Assembly: GCA_021774335.1 (NCBI GenBank) | Contig: JAJFJD010000010.1 | Span: 1-43,828, forward strand | DNA length: 43,828 nt | Reading direction: 5' to 3' | Source: Alphaproteobacteria bacterium | GTDB lineage: Bacteria > Pseudomonadota > Alphaproteobacteria > UBA8366 | Shown: in pieces, positions 15,741-25,340 of the stretch | How the letters are laid out: every line of letters starts with the position of its first letter | Position numbering within the stretch: the first letter of the stretch is position 1 | Made by a program: the position numbers and the translations under genes | Notes under the pieces: model-generated | Seen by the model: the letters and a program-made list of their open reading frames with translations, nothing else | Databases searched by the model: none | What the model was told of the DNA's origin: nothing

Positions 15741-16310
15741 ATGCCCCGTATCTCCGAAATTGACCTGAACAGCCTGCCGCAGCCGCTCCTAAACACCCTT
15801 GAGGAGCGGCGCCAGGCGACCGGAGAACCCACCTGGCAGAAAGTAATGGGACACCGACCACGCCAATTGGGGCATATCCTTGATTTAATGGGGAGTTTTG
15901 CCGAGGACAGCCTGCTGCCCAAGCGCACGCGTGAGCTGATTGTCGTCACTGTCTCGAAGACAAACGAGTGTTCGCATTGCGTCGGCCGGCATTCGACGCG
16001 GCTGCACGATGCCGGCCTGCCGCATCCGGTGATCGACGCCATTCTCGAATCCGATTGTCCCGGCCTGACGGACGAGGAACGGGCGGTGCGGGATTATGCC
16101 GTAGCACTCACCGCGGACCCCAATCGGGTCCGCGATGCCGCGTTCGACGGTCTCCGCGCCTATTTCGACGAATCCCAGATAGTCGAGATCACCCTGCTCG
16201 CCACGCTGGCCGGATTCTTCAACGCCTTCAACAATGTGATGCAGGTCGAATTGGACGCATCGCACATGGCCGCACTCGCGGCGCAGCGCAGTCGAGAGGC
16301 CGCGGAGTAG
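15741..16310 (+). CDS. Carboxymuconolactone decarboxylase / AhpD-like peroxidase-related protein
   Basis: The 189-residue protein has the helical AhpD/CMD fold. The redox signature C77-S-H-C80-V-G-R-H84, preceded by RELIVVTVSKTNE, is intact and matches peroxidase-related members of the family, which use the two Cys in reducing peroxides. The core is followed by LTDEERAVRDYAVALT and a C-terminal helix ending in FFNAFNNVMQVELD. No signal peptide is present, so it is cytoplasmic. AAGGAAAACGCCGG precedes the ATG. It is convergent with the TauD-type gene and 5 nt from its stop. The substrate is unknown. Confidence 0.85.
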   Translation: MPRISEIDLNSLPQPLLNTLEERRQATGEPTWQKVMGHRPRQLGHILDLMGSFAEDSLLPKRTRELIVVTVSKTNECSHCVGRHSTRLHDAGLPHPVIDAILESDCPGLTDEERAVRDYAVALTADPNRVRDAAFDGLRAYFDESQIVEITLLATLAGFFNAFNNVMQVELDASHMAALAAQRSREAAE

Positions 16311-16315
16311 GGGGC

Positions 16316-17374
16316 CTATTCGGCGGCTGACGACAGCGCGTCGAGCCCACCGAGCTGCGTGAAGCGGGAAAGCTCCGGCAGATACCAGTCCATCTTACCC
16401 GGCCCAAGCCGGGCGCTGTTCTCGTCGTCGAGCCAGAGCCGCAACAACCGTCGCTGCTGTTCCGCTGTGTCGCGATACTCGGTCCGCGAATGCAGCAGCA
16501 GGTAGTTGTTCACGAATTGCATGTCGCCTTTGCGCAGTTCCATGGAGATTTGCATGTCCGGCCGTTCGACCACCGAGACAAGATAGTCGAGCGCGGCCTT
16601 TTCGTGGTCGGTGATCTCGATCCCTTCATTCTCGCAATACAGGATCGACGGCCCGGCATAGGCCATATGAAACAGGCTGTGGAAGAAGCCGAAGACCGGC
16701 GTTCGGTAGGGAGTTACCGCAGCGTCACCGGCTTTGCCTTGATCGCGCAGGTGATGGTGAAAGCCACGATGCAGGACATCCAGGTATTCCGGATGCTCTC
16801 GCAGGATTTCGTTATACAACGCGGTCCCGCTGACCAGCCGGCTCAGGCCGCCTTCCGCCGCCGTCGATGTGCACAGCAGCACCACCGTATTGGTGCCATC
16901 ATTGTGGAAATCCAGATGCGCCGTGCTGTGATAGCCGCGTGACTGCTGGCTATAGGCCTTGCCCTTGTCCATGACCTCGAGAATGTACTCGCCTTCGCGA
17001 TTCTGGAGGGTGATCGTTCCGAAATGCGCACCGACCCCGCAATAGGCAAGGCGCAGGTCCTCTTCGCTATAAGCATCGACCGGGAACCCGGATAACAGCG
17101 CGAAGCCGGGACCGCATTCGATGTCGCGATAGAGACCGGCCAGGAAGGGAATAGTCTTGTCGAGCGGGAAGTCGGCGGCACGGATGTCCTTGGCCGCGAT
17201 GTCCCGCTTCTTCACCTGCCGCAACGCGGCCTCGATCTCGTCCAACATGACCGGTTCGAGGGGCCTGGCCCAAGCCCGGCCTTCAGGAAAATCAGGGGCT
17301 TTCCAAACCGTTGCGTCGTCGATCGGCTGTCCCGGACCGATTTTCGGAAGACTGTGCTGCTCTTGGACGGGCAT
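16316..17374 (-). CDS. TauD/TfdA-family Fe(II)/2-oxoglutarate dioxygenase
   Basis: The start is ATG 17374 with GAGGAATACGCGCC upstream (352 residues); a further ATG at 17413 lacks such a site. The iron facial triad is visible: H157 and D159 in FHNDGTN and H295 in LLLHSRTEYRD, with a 2-oxoglutarate-binding Arg shortly after (LLRLWL, R312). Enzymes of this family hydroxylate substrates such as taurine, gamma-butyrobetaine or aromatic ethers. It is the last gene of a leftward group with a crotonase and a CaiB-type protein, a combination that recalls betaine/carnitine metabolism without proving it. Confidence 0.85.
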   Translation of the reverse strand: MPVQEQHSLPKIGPGQPIDDATVWKAPDFPEGRAWARPLEPVMLDEIEAALRQVKKRDIAAKDIRAADFPLDKTIPFLAGLYRDIECGPGFALLSGFPVDAYSEEDLRLAYCGVGAHFGTITLQNREGEYILEVMDKGKAYSQQSRGYHSTAHLDFHNDGTNTVVLLCTSTAAEGGLSRLVSGTALYNEILREHPEYLDVLHRGFHHHLRDQGKAGDAAVTPYRTPVFGFFHSLFHMAYAGPSILYCENEGIEITDHEKAALDYLVSVVERPDMQISMELRKGDMQFVNNYLLLHSRTEYRDTAEQQRRLLRLWLDDENSARLGPGKMDWYLPELSRFTQLGGLDALSSAAE

Positions 17375-17468
17375 GGCGCGTATTCCTCGGTACTTCGATA
17401 ACCATCGGACCAAGTATCGCGCCGTTCTCGGATTCCTGCAATGTCAGGGACCCTATCCCCGCCGGTGT

Positions 17469-18257
17469 CTAACGCCCGACGAAGTTCGGCTTCCGCTTCT
17501 CCATGAACGCGGTGCGGCCCTCGACATAATCCGCACTGTCGAAACACTCATCATAGAGCCGCTGGCACAGATCGAGGTCCTGATCTTCCGGATCCTTGAC
17601 GATTTCGCCGACGATCTGCTTGACCGAGCGGACAGTCAGCGGCGCGTTGCCGGCAATCGTCTCGGCATAATCGCGGACATAACTCTCCAACTCCGCCGCC
17701 GGCACCACGCGGTTCGCCAACCGCATCGCCTTGGCCTCATCGGCCTTGAACCGTCGCGCCGTGTAGAAGATTTCCTTGGTCGCCGATGGGCCAACCAGAT
17801 CGACCAATTTGCGGATATGGTTGTAGGCGTAGCCGAGGCCCAGTTTTGCCGCCGGGACGCCGAACTGCGCGTCCTCGGAACAGATGCGCATGTCGCAGCA
17901 AATCGCGATGCCGGTGCCGCCGCCGATGCAATAGCCGCGGATCATCGCGATGGTCGGCTTGACCGAGTCCATGACCGTGTCGTAGCCCCGGGTCACCGAC
18001 TCGCTGTAGGCCTTGATCGCCGCTTCGGAGGCGCGCTCATCCTCGAATTTCGAGATATCGGCGCCCGCCACGAAGGCTTTCTCGCCGGCGCCCTTGAGAA
18101 TGATGACGCGCACGTCGTCATCCGCGTTGAAGCGGTCGACTGCGTCCGCCAAGCCATCCCACATCTCCTGCGAGACGGCGTTGTGCTTTTCCGGATTGTT
18201 GAAGGTGACCCATCCGATCGAGCCGTCCTTTTCGGCGATCAGTTTTTCGCTGCTCAT
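17469..18257 (-). CDS. Crotonase-superfamily protein (enoyl-CoA hydratase/isomerase-like)
   Basis: This 262-residue protein has the crotonase fold: VTFNNPEKHNAVSQEMW, the first oxyanion-hole segment AFVAGADISKFE and the second, YCIGGGTGIAICCD. The two catalytic Glu of enoyl-CoA hydratase are both absent: the GGG-CE segment reads GGGTGIA, and the FGxPE segment reads FGVPAAKLG. It should therefore bind acyl-CoA but is unlikely to be an ordinary hydratase; isomerase, hydrolase or lyase activity are open. It lies 55 nt after the CaiB-type gene and 94 nt before the dioxygenase gene, all leftward. Confidence 0.85.
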   Translation of the reverse strand: MSSEKLIAEKDGSIGWVTFNNPEKHNAVSQEMWDGLADAVDRFNADDDVRVIILKGAGEKAFVAGADISKFEDERASEAAIKAYSESVTRGYDTVMDSVKPTIAMIRGYCIGGGTGIAICCDMRICSEDAQFGVPAAKLGLGYAYNHIRKLVDLVGPSATKEIFYTARRFKADEAKAMRLANRVVPAAELESYVRDYAETIAGNAPLTVRSVKQIVGEIVKDPEDQDLDLCQRLYDECFDSADYVEGRTAFMEKRKPNFVGR

Positions 18258-18312
18258 TCCCTTAACTCCCTAAACCACTAAATCGAGCGCTGTCCGTTGA
18301 GACCCGTGCGGC

Positions 18313-19506
18313 TCAAATGACGTTACGTTTTTGCAAATCCGCGATCTCGTCATCGGAAAATCCAAGATCGGACAGCACTTCATTCGTGTGCTCGCCACGT
18401 TCCGGCGGCGCCACGGCAAGGCTGCTCGGCGTACGGCTAAGGCCGATCGCCTGACCGACCAACTCGATATCGCCGAGTTCGTTCGAATGCACCTGCTTCG
18501 CCATGCCAAGGTGCTGGACCTGCGGGTCGGCGAACACCTGGTCGATCGAGTAGATCGGTCCGGCGGGGACGCCGGATTCGCTGAAGATATCGATCCACTC
18601 CTCGCTGGCCTTGGTCCGGGTGACATCGTTGATCTCGGCATTCAGCGCATCGCGATTCTCCGACCGTGCCGGGGCGGTTTTGAACCGGTCGTCGCTCTGC
18701 CAACGTTCCGCATCGACGGCGGTGCAGAACCGGTCCCAGATCGCCCCACCGGCCACCGCGATGTTGATAAAGCCGTCTGAGGTTTCGAACACGCCGGTCG
18801 GAATACTCGTCGGATGGTTGTTTCCCGCCTGCTGCGCGACATCCTTGGACAGCGTCCAGCGCGCCGCCTGAAAGTCGAGCATGAAGATCTGCGCCTGCAA
18901 CAGGGAGCTTTGCACCCATTGCCCCTTACCGGATGCCTCCCGCTCCAGCAGGGCCACCATGATGCCGTGGGCGCAGAGCAGGCCGGCGCACAGGTCGGCA
19001 ATCGGAATACCGACCCGCATCGGCCCTTCGCCGGGCGCACCGGTAATCGACATCAGCCCGCCCATGCCCTGGGCGATCTGATCGAAACCCGGGCGGCCCT
19101 TGTACGGGCCGTCCTGCCCAAACCCGGAGATACTGCCGAGAATGATCTTCGGATTGACCTTGGCCAGCGAGTCGTAATCGATTCCGAGCCGGTTCTTCAC
19201 GTCCGGACGGTAATTTTCGACGACGACATCGGCCTTTTCGACCAGTTTCTTGAACAGCGCGACCCCGTCCGGGTCCTTCAGGTTCAGCGTGATCGCCCGC
19301 TTGTTGCGGTGCAGATTCTGGAAGTCCGGACCGTGCCGGTTACCACCGAGCCCCTCCGCCGCGTCCAGGGCCGCCGGCAGTTCGATCTTGATGACATTGG
19401 CGCCCCAGTCGGCCAACTGCCGCACACAGGTGGGGCCGGACCGGACTCGCGTCAGATCGAGCACCGTGAATCGGGACAACGCCGAAGAGGCGGGTTGATG
19501 GGGCAT
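18313..19506 (-). CDS. CaiB/BaiF-family CoA-transferase-like protein with Gln at the catalytic Asp position
   Basis: The 397-residue protein carries class III CoA-transferase landmarks: FTVLDLTRVRSGPTCVRQLADWGANVIKIE-like N terminus (residues 13-42), the NLHRNKRAITLNLKDP block and SGFGQDGPYKGRPGFDQIAQ. At the active-site segment it reads GQWVQSSLLQAQIFML, so Q204 stands where formyl-CoA transferase has its acyl-accepting Asp. Either another residue serves, or the protein is a racemase- or lyase-like relative. It leads the leftward group with the crotonase and TauD-type genes and is divergent from the liv operon. Confidence 0.87.
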   Translation of the reverse strand: MPHQPASSALSRFTVLDLTRVRSGPTCVRQLADWGANVIKIELPAALDAAEGLGGNRHGPDFQNLHRNKRAITLNLKDPDGVALFKKLVEKADVVVENYRPDVKNRLGIDYDSLAKVNPKIILGSISGFGQDGPYKGRPGFDQIAQGMGGLMSITGAPGEGPMRVGIPIADLCAGLLCAHGIMVALLEREASGKGQWVQSSLLQAQIFMLDFQAARWTLSKDVAQQAGNNHPTSIPTGVFETSDGFINIAVAGGAIWDRFCTAVDAERWQSDDRFKTAPARSENRDALNAEINDVTRTKASEEWIDIFSESGVPAGPIYSIDQVFADPQVQHLGMAKQVHSNELGDIELVGQAIGLSRTPSSLAVAPPERGEHTNEVLSDLGFSDDEIADLQKRNVI

Positions 19507-19767
19507 ATCCTGTTTCCCTTGGTAGATTTATGCGCTGGAGCGCTTTTGTTACGACTGGGTAAAGACTTGCACGCCTTGTATCACGCGCCGGGACCCCATG
19601 CCTAGCCACCCGCCGGAATCCGATGAGCAATGCCGCCATCCGTTTGTTGCGCACGCCGGTTCGATATGGTGGAGTGAAACCAGCGCTCCGCACAACCCCT
19701 GCGGAGTGTCGTGTGTGGAGGCTGAACAAGCTGAACAAGAACAATGGGGAAGGGGGTAGGAGCCTGT

Positions 19768-20682
19768 ATGGAGTATTTCCTCCAGCAGCTCATTAACGGC
19801 GTAACGCTGGGGGCAATTTATGGCCTGATCGCCATCGGCTACACGATGGTGTACGGCATCATCGGCATGATCAATTTCGCCCACGGCGAAATCTTCATGA
19901 TCGGCGCCTTTGTCTCCCTGATCGCATTCCTGCTGATGGCGTTGGTCGGCATCACCTGGATCCCCCTGGCGCTGTTACTTGTCCTTCTGATCGCGATGGT
20001 CTTCACGTCGGTTTATGGCTGGACCGTCGAACGGCTTGCTTATCGTCCCCTGCGTGGGTCGTTTCGGCTGGCACCGCTGATTTCGGCCATCGGTATGTCG
20101 ATCTTCCTGCAGAATTACGTGCAGATCCTGCAAGGCGCACGGGTCAAACCGCTGCAGCCGGTCGTCGAGGGCGGCTTTAACGTCATGCAGCGGGGCGACT
20201 TCATCGTCTCGCTCAGTTACCTGCAGATCATCATCGTCACGGTAACCGTGGTCCTTATGGCGTCCTTCTCGCTGTTGATCGCGCGGACCTCACTCGGCCG
20301 CGCGCAGCGCGCTTGCGAGCAAGACCGCACCATGGCGGCACTGCTCGGCATCAATGTGGATCGCACGATTTCGCTGACATTTGTCATGGGCGCGGCGCTG
20401 GCGGCGGTCGCCGGGTTGATGTTCGTCCTGTACTACGGCGTGATCGATTTTTATATCGGCTTTTTGGCCGGGATTAAGGCCTTCACGGCGGCCGTCCTCG
20501 GCGGTATCGGGTCGCTGCCGGGCGCGATGCTCGGCGGATTGCTGATCGGCTTGATCGAGACCTTCTGGTCGGCGTATTTCACCGTCGAATACAAGGACGT
20601 CGCCGCGTTCTCGATCCTGGTACTCGTGTTGATCTTCCGACCGACCGGGCTCCTCGGCAAACCCGAGATCGAAAAGGTCTGA
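19768..20682 (+). CDS. livH: Branched-chain amino acid ABC transporter permease LivH
   Basis: The start is ATG 19768, preceded by GGTAGGAGCCTGT, giving 304 residues with about eight hydrophobic segments. The N-terminal NGVTLGAIYGLIAIGYTMVY and INFAHGEIFMIGA motifs are classic LivH, and GIGSLPGAMLGGLLIGLIE near residue 250 is the cytoplasmic-loop motif that contacts the ATPases. It pairs with LivM in the inner membrane. It is the first gene of livHMGF, with 6 nt before livM. The 261-nt region upstream is shared with the divergent CaiB-type gene and must hold the liv promoter. Confidence 0.95.
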   Translation: MEYFLQQLINGVTLGAIYGLIAIGYTMVYGIIGMINFAHGEIFMIGAFVSLIAFLLMALVGITWIPLALLLVLLIAMVFTSVYGWTVERLAYRPLRGSFRLAPLISAIGMSIFLQNYVQILQGARVKPLQPVVEGGFNVMQRGDFIVSLSYLQIIIVTVTVVLMASFSLLIARTSLGRAQRACEQDRTMAALLGINVDRTISLTFVMGAALAAVAGLMFVLYYGVIDFYIGFLAGIKAFTAAVLGGIGSLPGAMLGGLLIGLIETFWSAYFTVEYKDVAAFSILVLVLIFRPTGLLGKPEIEKV

Positions 20683-20688
20683 TCGGGA

Positions 20689-22023
20689 ATGGCGGTGGAC
20701 ACTAGCGACAAGCCGACGGGTCTCACCACCGCAGACATCCTTGCAATGCTCAAGGATGCGGGAATCAGCGCGCTGCTTGCACTCGCCCTAGCGATTCCCC
20801 TGTTCGGGTTCAAGATGTCGAGCCTCGGGACGGGTCAAGGCTTCGGCCTGGAACAGCGCTGGGATCTGGTGGCGATCGCCGTTGCAGCGGTTTTTGTCGG
20901 ACGGCTGATCCTGATGCCGACGCTTCGGACCTTCACCGACCGGATGCGCGAACGGCGCGGCACCCAATCGCCCGAATCCGCTGAAACGCTGCAGAAAGTC
21001 ATTAGAATCGCCAAGACCGTGCTCTTGGTGGTCCTTTTGGCCGTTGCCGCCTTCTGGCCGACCTTTCCCGGCGTGGACCGCTGGCTGCTCGATCTGGGGA
21101 TACTCGTTCTCACCTACGTGATGCTCGGGTGGGGATTGAACATCGTGGTCGGATTGGCGGGGCTGCTCGATCTGGGCTATGTCGCCTTCTACGCGGTCGG
21201 GGCCTACAGCTACGCGTTGCTGGCGATCCATTTCGATCTGGGATTCTGGCAATGCCTGCCGCTGGCCGGCGCCTTCGCGGCCTTTTTCGGGATCATCCTT
21301 GGATTCCCGGTGCTTCGGCTGCGCGGCGACTACCTGGCTATCGTGACTCTCGGTTTCGGCGAAATCGTCCGGGTCATCCTGCTGAACTGGTATGAGGTGA
21401 CGAAAGGCCCGGACGGAATCTCCGGCATTCCGCGCCCGACCTTCTTCGGCTTGCCCTTCAAGCGCAACCCGCAGGAAGGGGTGACGACCTTTCACGAATA
21501 CTTCGACCTGGAATTTGCGTCGACGCACCGGATCATCTTTCTCTACTACGTGATCCTGATCCTGGCGCTGATCACCAATTTCTTCACGCTGCGCATGCGG
21601 AAACTGCCGCTTGGCCGCGCCTGGGAGGCATTACGCGAGGACGAAATCGCCTGCCGCGCCCTCGGCATCAATCCCCGTAACACGAAGCTCACCGCCTTTG
21701 CGATCGGCGCGATGTTTGCCGGGTTCGGCGGGTCGTTCTTTGCAACGCGACAGGGATTCATCAGCCCCGAGAGCTTCACCTTCATTGAATCGGCGATCAT
21801 CCTGGCGATCGTCGTGCTCGGCGGCATGGGCAGCCAGCTCGGCGTCGTTCTGGCAGCCATCTTCCTGATCGGCATGACCGAATTCTTCCGCGATCTGGAA
21901 CAGTTCCGGATGCTCGCCTTCGGCGCCGGCATGGTCGCGATCATGGTCTGGCGACCGCGGGGCCTTCTGGCGCATCGCGATCCGACGATCCGCCTGAACG
22001 ACGTAAAAGGCGGCGGCCCATGA
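20689..22023 (+). CDS. livM: Branched-chain amino acid ABC transporter permease LivM, with N-terminal extension
   Basis: At 444 residues this permease is longer than the usual 300-430. Residues 1 to about 140 form an extension with three hydrophobic segments separated by a charged stretch (RMRERRGTQSPESAETLQK). The conserved LivM core then begins with WGLNIVVGLAGLLDLGYVAF and includes RGDYLAIVTLGFGEIVRV and the ATPase-contact segment LGGMGSQLGVVLAAIFL. Similar extensions are known in LivM of Gram-negative bacteria. It overlaps the livG start by 4 nt (ATGA). Confidence 0.94.
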   Translation: MAVDTSDKPTGLTTADILAMLKDAGISALLALALAIPLFGFKMSSLGTGQGFGLEQRWDLVAIAVAAVFVGRLILMPTLRTFTDRMRERRGTQSPESAETLQKVIRIAKTVLLVVLLAVAAFWPTFPGVDRWLLDLGILVLTYVMLGWGLNIVVGLAGLLDLGYVAFYAVGAYSYALLAIHFDLGFWQCLPLAGAFAAFFGIILGFPVLRLRGDYLAIVTLGFGEIVRVILLNWYEVTKGPDGISGIPRPTFFGLPFKRNPQEGVTTFHEYFDLEFASTHRIIFLYYVILILALITNFFTLRMRKLPLGRAWEALREDEIACRALGINPRNTKLTAFAIGAMFAGFGGSFFATRQGFISPESFTFIESAIILAIVVLGGMGSQLGVVLAAIFLIGMTEFFRDLEQFRMLAFGAGMVAIMVWRPRGLLAHRDPTIRLNDVKGGGP

Positions 22024-22961
22024 GCGTGGACGTGGGCATGACCGCGCAGCAATCCATCGGCCCGGCCGCCGATCCGGCCATCGACCCGGGCGTGCCGCTG
22101 CTCAACGTGGAGCATCTGACCATGCGGTTCGGCGGCCTGATTGCCGTCAACGACGTTTCTTTCGCTGCGAACCATCGCGAGATTACCGCGATCATCGGGC
22201 CCAACGGCGCCGGAAAGACCACAGTCTTCAACTGCCTGACCGGTTTCTACAGCCCGACCGTGGGCCGGCTGACGCTGAGCGCCCGGGACTCGACCCATCT
22301 GCTCGAACGGATGGAAGGCTATCAGATCACGCAAAAAGCGCATGTCGCCCGGACCTTTCAGAATATCCGCCTGTTCCCGCAGATGAGCGCGCTTGAAAAC
22401 CTGCTGGTCGCCCAACACAACAAGCTGATGCGCGCCTCCGGCATGAGCTTCCTGGGGCTGCTCGGTTTCCCGGGGTACCGAAGGGCGGAAGCGGCCGCGG
22501 TGGAGTATGCGCGCTACTGGCTGGACCGGGTGAACTTGACCAGCCGCGCCGATACCGACGCCGGAAATCTGGCTTATGGCGAGCAACGCAAACTGGAAAT
22601 CGCACGGGCCATGTGCACCGACCCGGTGCTGCTCTGCCTCGACGAGCCCGCCGCCGGGTTGAACCCGAACGAATCGCTCGAACTGAACGAATTACTGCTG
22701 TTCATCCGCGATGAGCACAAGATCGGCGTGCTGCTGATCGAGCATGACATGACCGTCGTGATGGAGATTTCCGACCATATCGTCGTGCTCGACTACGGCC
22801 GGAAGATATCCGATGGCTCACCGAGCTTCGTGCGCAACGACCCGGCGGTCATCCGCGCCTATCTCGGCGAAGACGAGGACGACGAACTTCCGCCCGAGGT
22901 CGCCGCCGATCTGGCCGGCGAAAGTGGGGCAGACGAGGGAGGGGCGACCGACCCGGCCTGA
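22020..22961 (+). CDS. livG: Branched-chain amino acid ABC transporter ATP-binding protein LivG
   Basis: The 313-residue ATPase has Walker A (GPNGAGKTT), Q-loop region (ARTFQNIRLFP), a signature LAYGEQRKLEIARA in place of canonical LSGGQ, Walker B (LLCLDEPAAGLNP) and the switch His (LLIEHDM). It exceeds the common 255 residues through an N-terminal lead of about 28 residues and an acidic C-terminal tail (EDEDDELPPE onward, about 35 residues). It powers transport with LivF. It is translationally coupled to livM by a 4-nt overlap and 22 nt from livF. Confidence 0.95.
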   Translation: MSVDVGMTAQQSIGPAADPAIDPGVPLLNVEHLTMRFGGLIAVNDVSFAANHREITAIIGPNGAGKTTVFNCLTGFYSPTVGRLTLSARDSTHLLERMEGYQITQKAHVARTFQNIRLFPQMSALENLLVAQHNKLMRASGMSFLGLLGFPGYRRAEAAAVEYARYWLDRVNLTSRADTDAGNLAYGEQRKLEIARAMCTDPVLLCLDEPAAGLNPNESLELNELLLFIRDEHKIGVLLIEHDMTVVMEISDHIVVLDYGRKISDGSPSFVRNDPAVIRAYLGEDEDDELPPEVAADLAGESGADEGGATDPA

Positions 22962-22983
22962 TCGGCCCGGTCCGCCAGATCGC

Positions 22984-23700
<717 letters not shown>

Positions 23701-23740
23701 TGCGCATCAGCCGCGAAGCGACGGAAGGATCATGTAGCGT

Positions 23741-24070
23741 ATGAGTTCGGCCGTTTATATCGGTGTAACAATTATACTTTTCGGCTTCGTCGCGTTCTCG
23801 ACGGGGCAGGCGTTGGCGGCAACGTGGCGAAAACCCGGCTGGGTCGTGCTCTACATGCTGCTGCTGACCTTTGCCGACCGGTTCATCGTTTGGTCGCTGT
23901 TCGGCGGCGAGCTGCTGTCGCCCGCCGGTTACGCCATCGACGCCGCCACGCTGACCGCCATCGGCCTCGGCGCCTATCGGATGACCGTCGCGCGCAAAAT
24001 GGTTCAACAGTATCCCTGGCTCTATCGGCGGCGCGGCCTGTTCGGATGGCGGACCCTCGGTAAGGAATGA
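23741..24070 (+). CDS. Small liv-associated membrane protein (DUF6867-like)
   Basis: This 109-residue protein has two or three membrane segments (about 4-27, 34-57, 60-82) and a basic C-terminal tail (YPWLYRRRGLFGWRTLGKE). It sits 40 nt after livF and before livK. Small ORFs of this kind recur in alphaproteobacterial liv operons, and I recall the family as DUF6867, from memory rather than a search. Its position suggests an accessory subunit of the branched-chain amino acid transporter; no function is known. Confidence 0.7.
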   Translation: MSSAVYIGVTIILFGFVAFSTGQALAATWRKPGWVVLYMLLLTFADRFIVWSLFGGELLSPAGYAIDAATLTAIGLGAYRMTVARKMVQQYPWLYRRRGLFGWRTLGKE

Positions 24071-24197
24071 GCGCCGGGTCCACAAATATTAATTGATGCA
24101 GGGCGTCGCAATGTTAGAGTTTGATGGTATTGGATAGCCCCGTCCGGTTGCAATTTATTGTTCGATAATTCAACGATGTAACAAGGAGTTCCCCCAC

Positions 24198-25295
24198 ATG
24201 GGCAAACTATTGATTACAGCGGCTGCTGCCGCGCTGACGATTGGCATGTCGGCGGCAAAGGCGGATATCACCATCGCGGTCGTCGGCCCGATGACGGGTC
24301 AATACGCCAGCTTCGGCGCGCAGATGAAAGCGGGTGCGGAACAGGCTGTGGCCGACCTCAACAAAAAGGGCGGCGTGCTGGGCCAGAAGATCAAGCTGTT
24401 GGTCGGCGATGATGCCTGCGACCCGAAACAGGCCGTGGCCGTCGCCAACCAGATGGTGGGCAAGGACGTGAAGCTGATCGCCGGGCATTTCTGTTCCGGC
24501 TCCTCGATTCCGGCCTCCAAAGTCTATGAGGAAGAGGGCGTCTTGCAGATTTCACCGGCGTCCACCAACCCAAAACTGACCGAAGAGGGTGGTGACAACG
24601 TCTTCCGCGTCTGCGGCCGGGACGACCAGCAAGGCGATATCGCCGGCAAGTTCCTCGCCAAGCAGTTCAAGGGCAAGAAAGTCGCCATCGTTCACGACAA
24701 GACCGCCTACGGCAAAGGTCTTGCGGACGAGACCCGCAAGACGCTGAAGGCGCAGGGCGTGACCGAAGCGATGTACGAGGCCTATAGCGCGGGTGAAAAG
24801 GACTACTCGGCGCTGGTGTCCAAGCTGAAAGGCGCATCGATCGACGTTTTGTATGTCGGCGGTTACCACACCGAGGCAGGCTTGATCGTTCGCCAGATGC
24901 GCAGCCAGGGCATGAAGACCCGTCTCGTCTCCGGCGATGCGCTGGTAACCAATGAGTATTGGGACATTACCGGCAAGGCCGGCGAGGGCACGCTGATGAC
25001 GTTCAGCCCGGACCCGCGCAAGAACCCGGCGGCGGCGGATGCGGTTAAGGCATTCCGTGCCAAGAAGATCGAGCCGGAAGGCTACGTTCTCTACACGTAT
25101 GGCGCCATCCAGGCTTGGAAGCAGGCGACCGAGAAGGCCGGCAACACGAAACTCAAGGGTGTGATCAAAAATCTGCGCGCCATGCAGTTCAACACCGTGC
25201 TCGGCAAAATCGGTTTTAATAAAAAGGGTGACGTGACGGCGCCCGGTTATGTCATGTATGAGTGGAAGAAGGGCAAGTACGACTACTTCAAGTAA
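24198..25295 (+). CDS. livK: Branched-chain amino acid ABC transporter periplasmic substrate-binding protein
   Basis: The 365-residue protein has a Sec signal peptide (residues 1-22, cleaved after SAAKA). The type I periplasmic-binding fold typical of LIV-binding proteins follows: ITIAVVGPMTGQYASFGAQM, then IAGHFCSGSSIPAS with the ligand-contacting Ser/Thr loop, and LYVGGYHTEAGLIVRQM. It should deliver Leu/Ile/Val or related amino acids to LivHM. AAGGAG lies before the ATG. A 127-nt gap from the preceding ORF leaves room for its own promoter, which would suit the higher expression binding proteins need. Exact specificity is not readable. Confidence 0.92.
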   Translation: MGKLLITAAAAALTIGMSAAKADITIAVVGPMTGQYASFGAQMKAGAEQAVADLNKKGGVLGQKIKLLVGDDACDPKQAVAVANQMVGKDVKLIAGHFCSGSSIPASKVYEEEGVLQISPASTNPKLTEEGGDNVFRVCGRDDQQGDIAGKFLAKQFKGKKVAIVHDKTAYGKGLADETRKTLKAQGVTEAMYEAYSAGEKDYSALVSKLKGASIDVLYVGGYHTEAGLIVRQMRSQGMKTRLVSGDALVTNEYWDITGKAGEGTLMTFSPDPRKNPAAADAVKAFRAKKIEPEGYVLYTYGAIQAWKQATEKAGNTKLKGVIKNLRAMQFNTVLGKIGFNKKGDVTAPGYVMYEWKKGKYDYFK

Positions 25296-25340
25296 GTCAA
25301 ACGCCCGTTCATCCTTTCAACGGTTAAATGGCAGTCGTTC

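Noticed and set aside
17157..18281. Rightward 374-codon open frame
   Set aside because: Antisense shadow of the crotonase gene and part of the dioxygenase gene; the leftward products have clear family motifs.
21546..22586. Leftward 346-codon frame opposite livM/livG
   Set aside because: Antisense to two well-conserved transporter genes; no domain, typical shadow composition.
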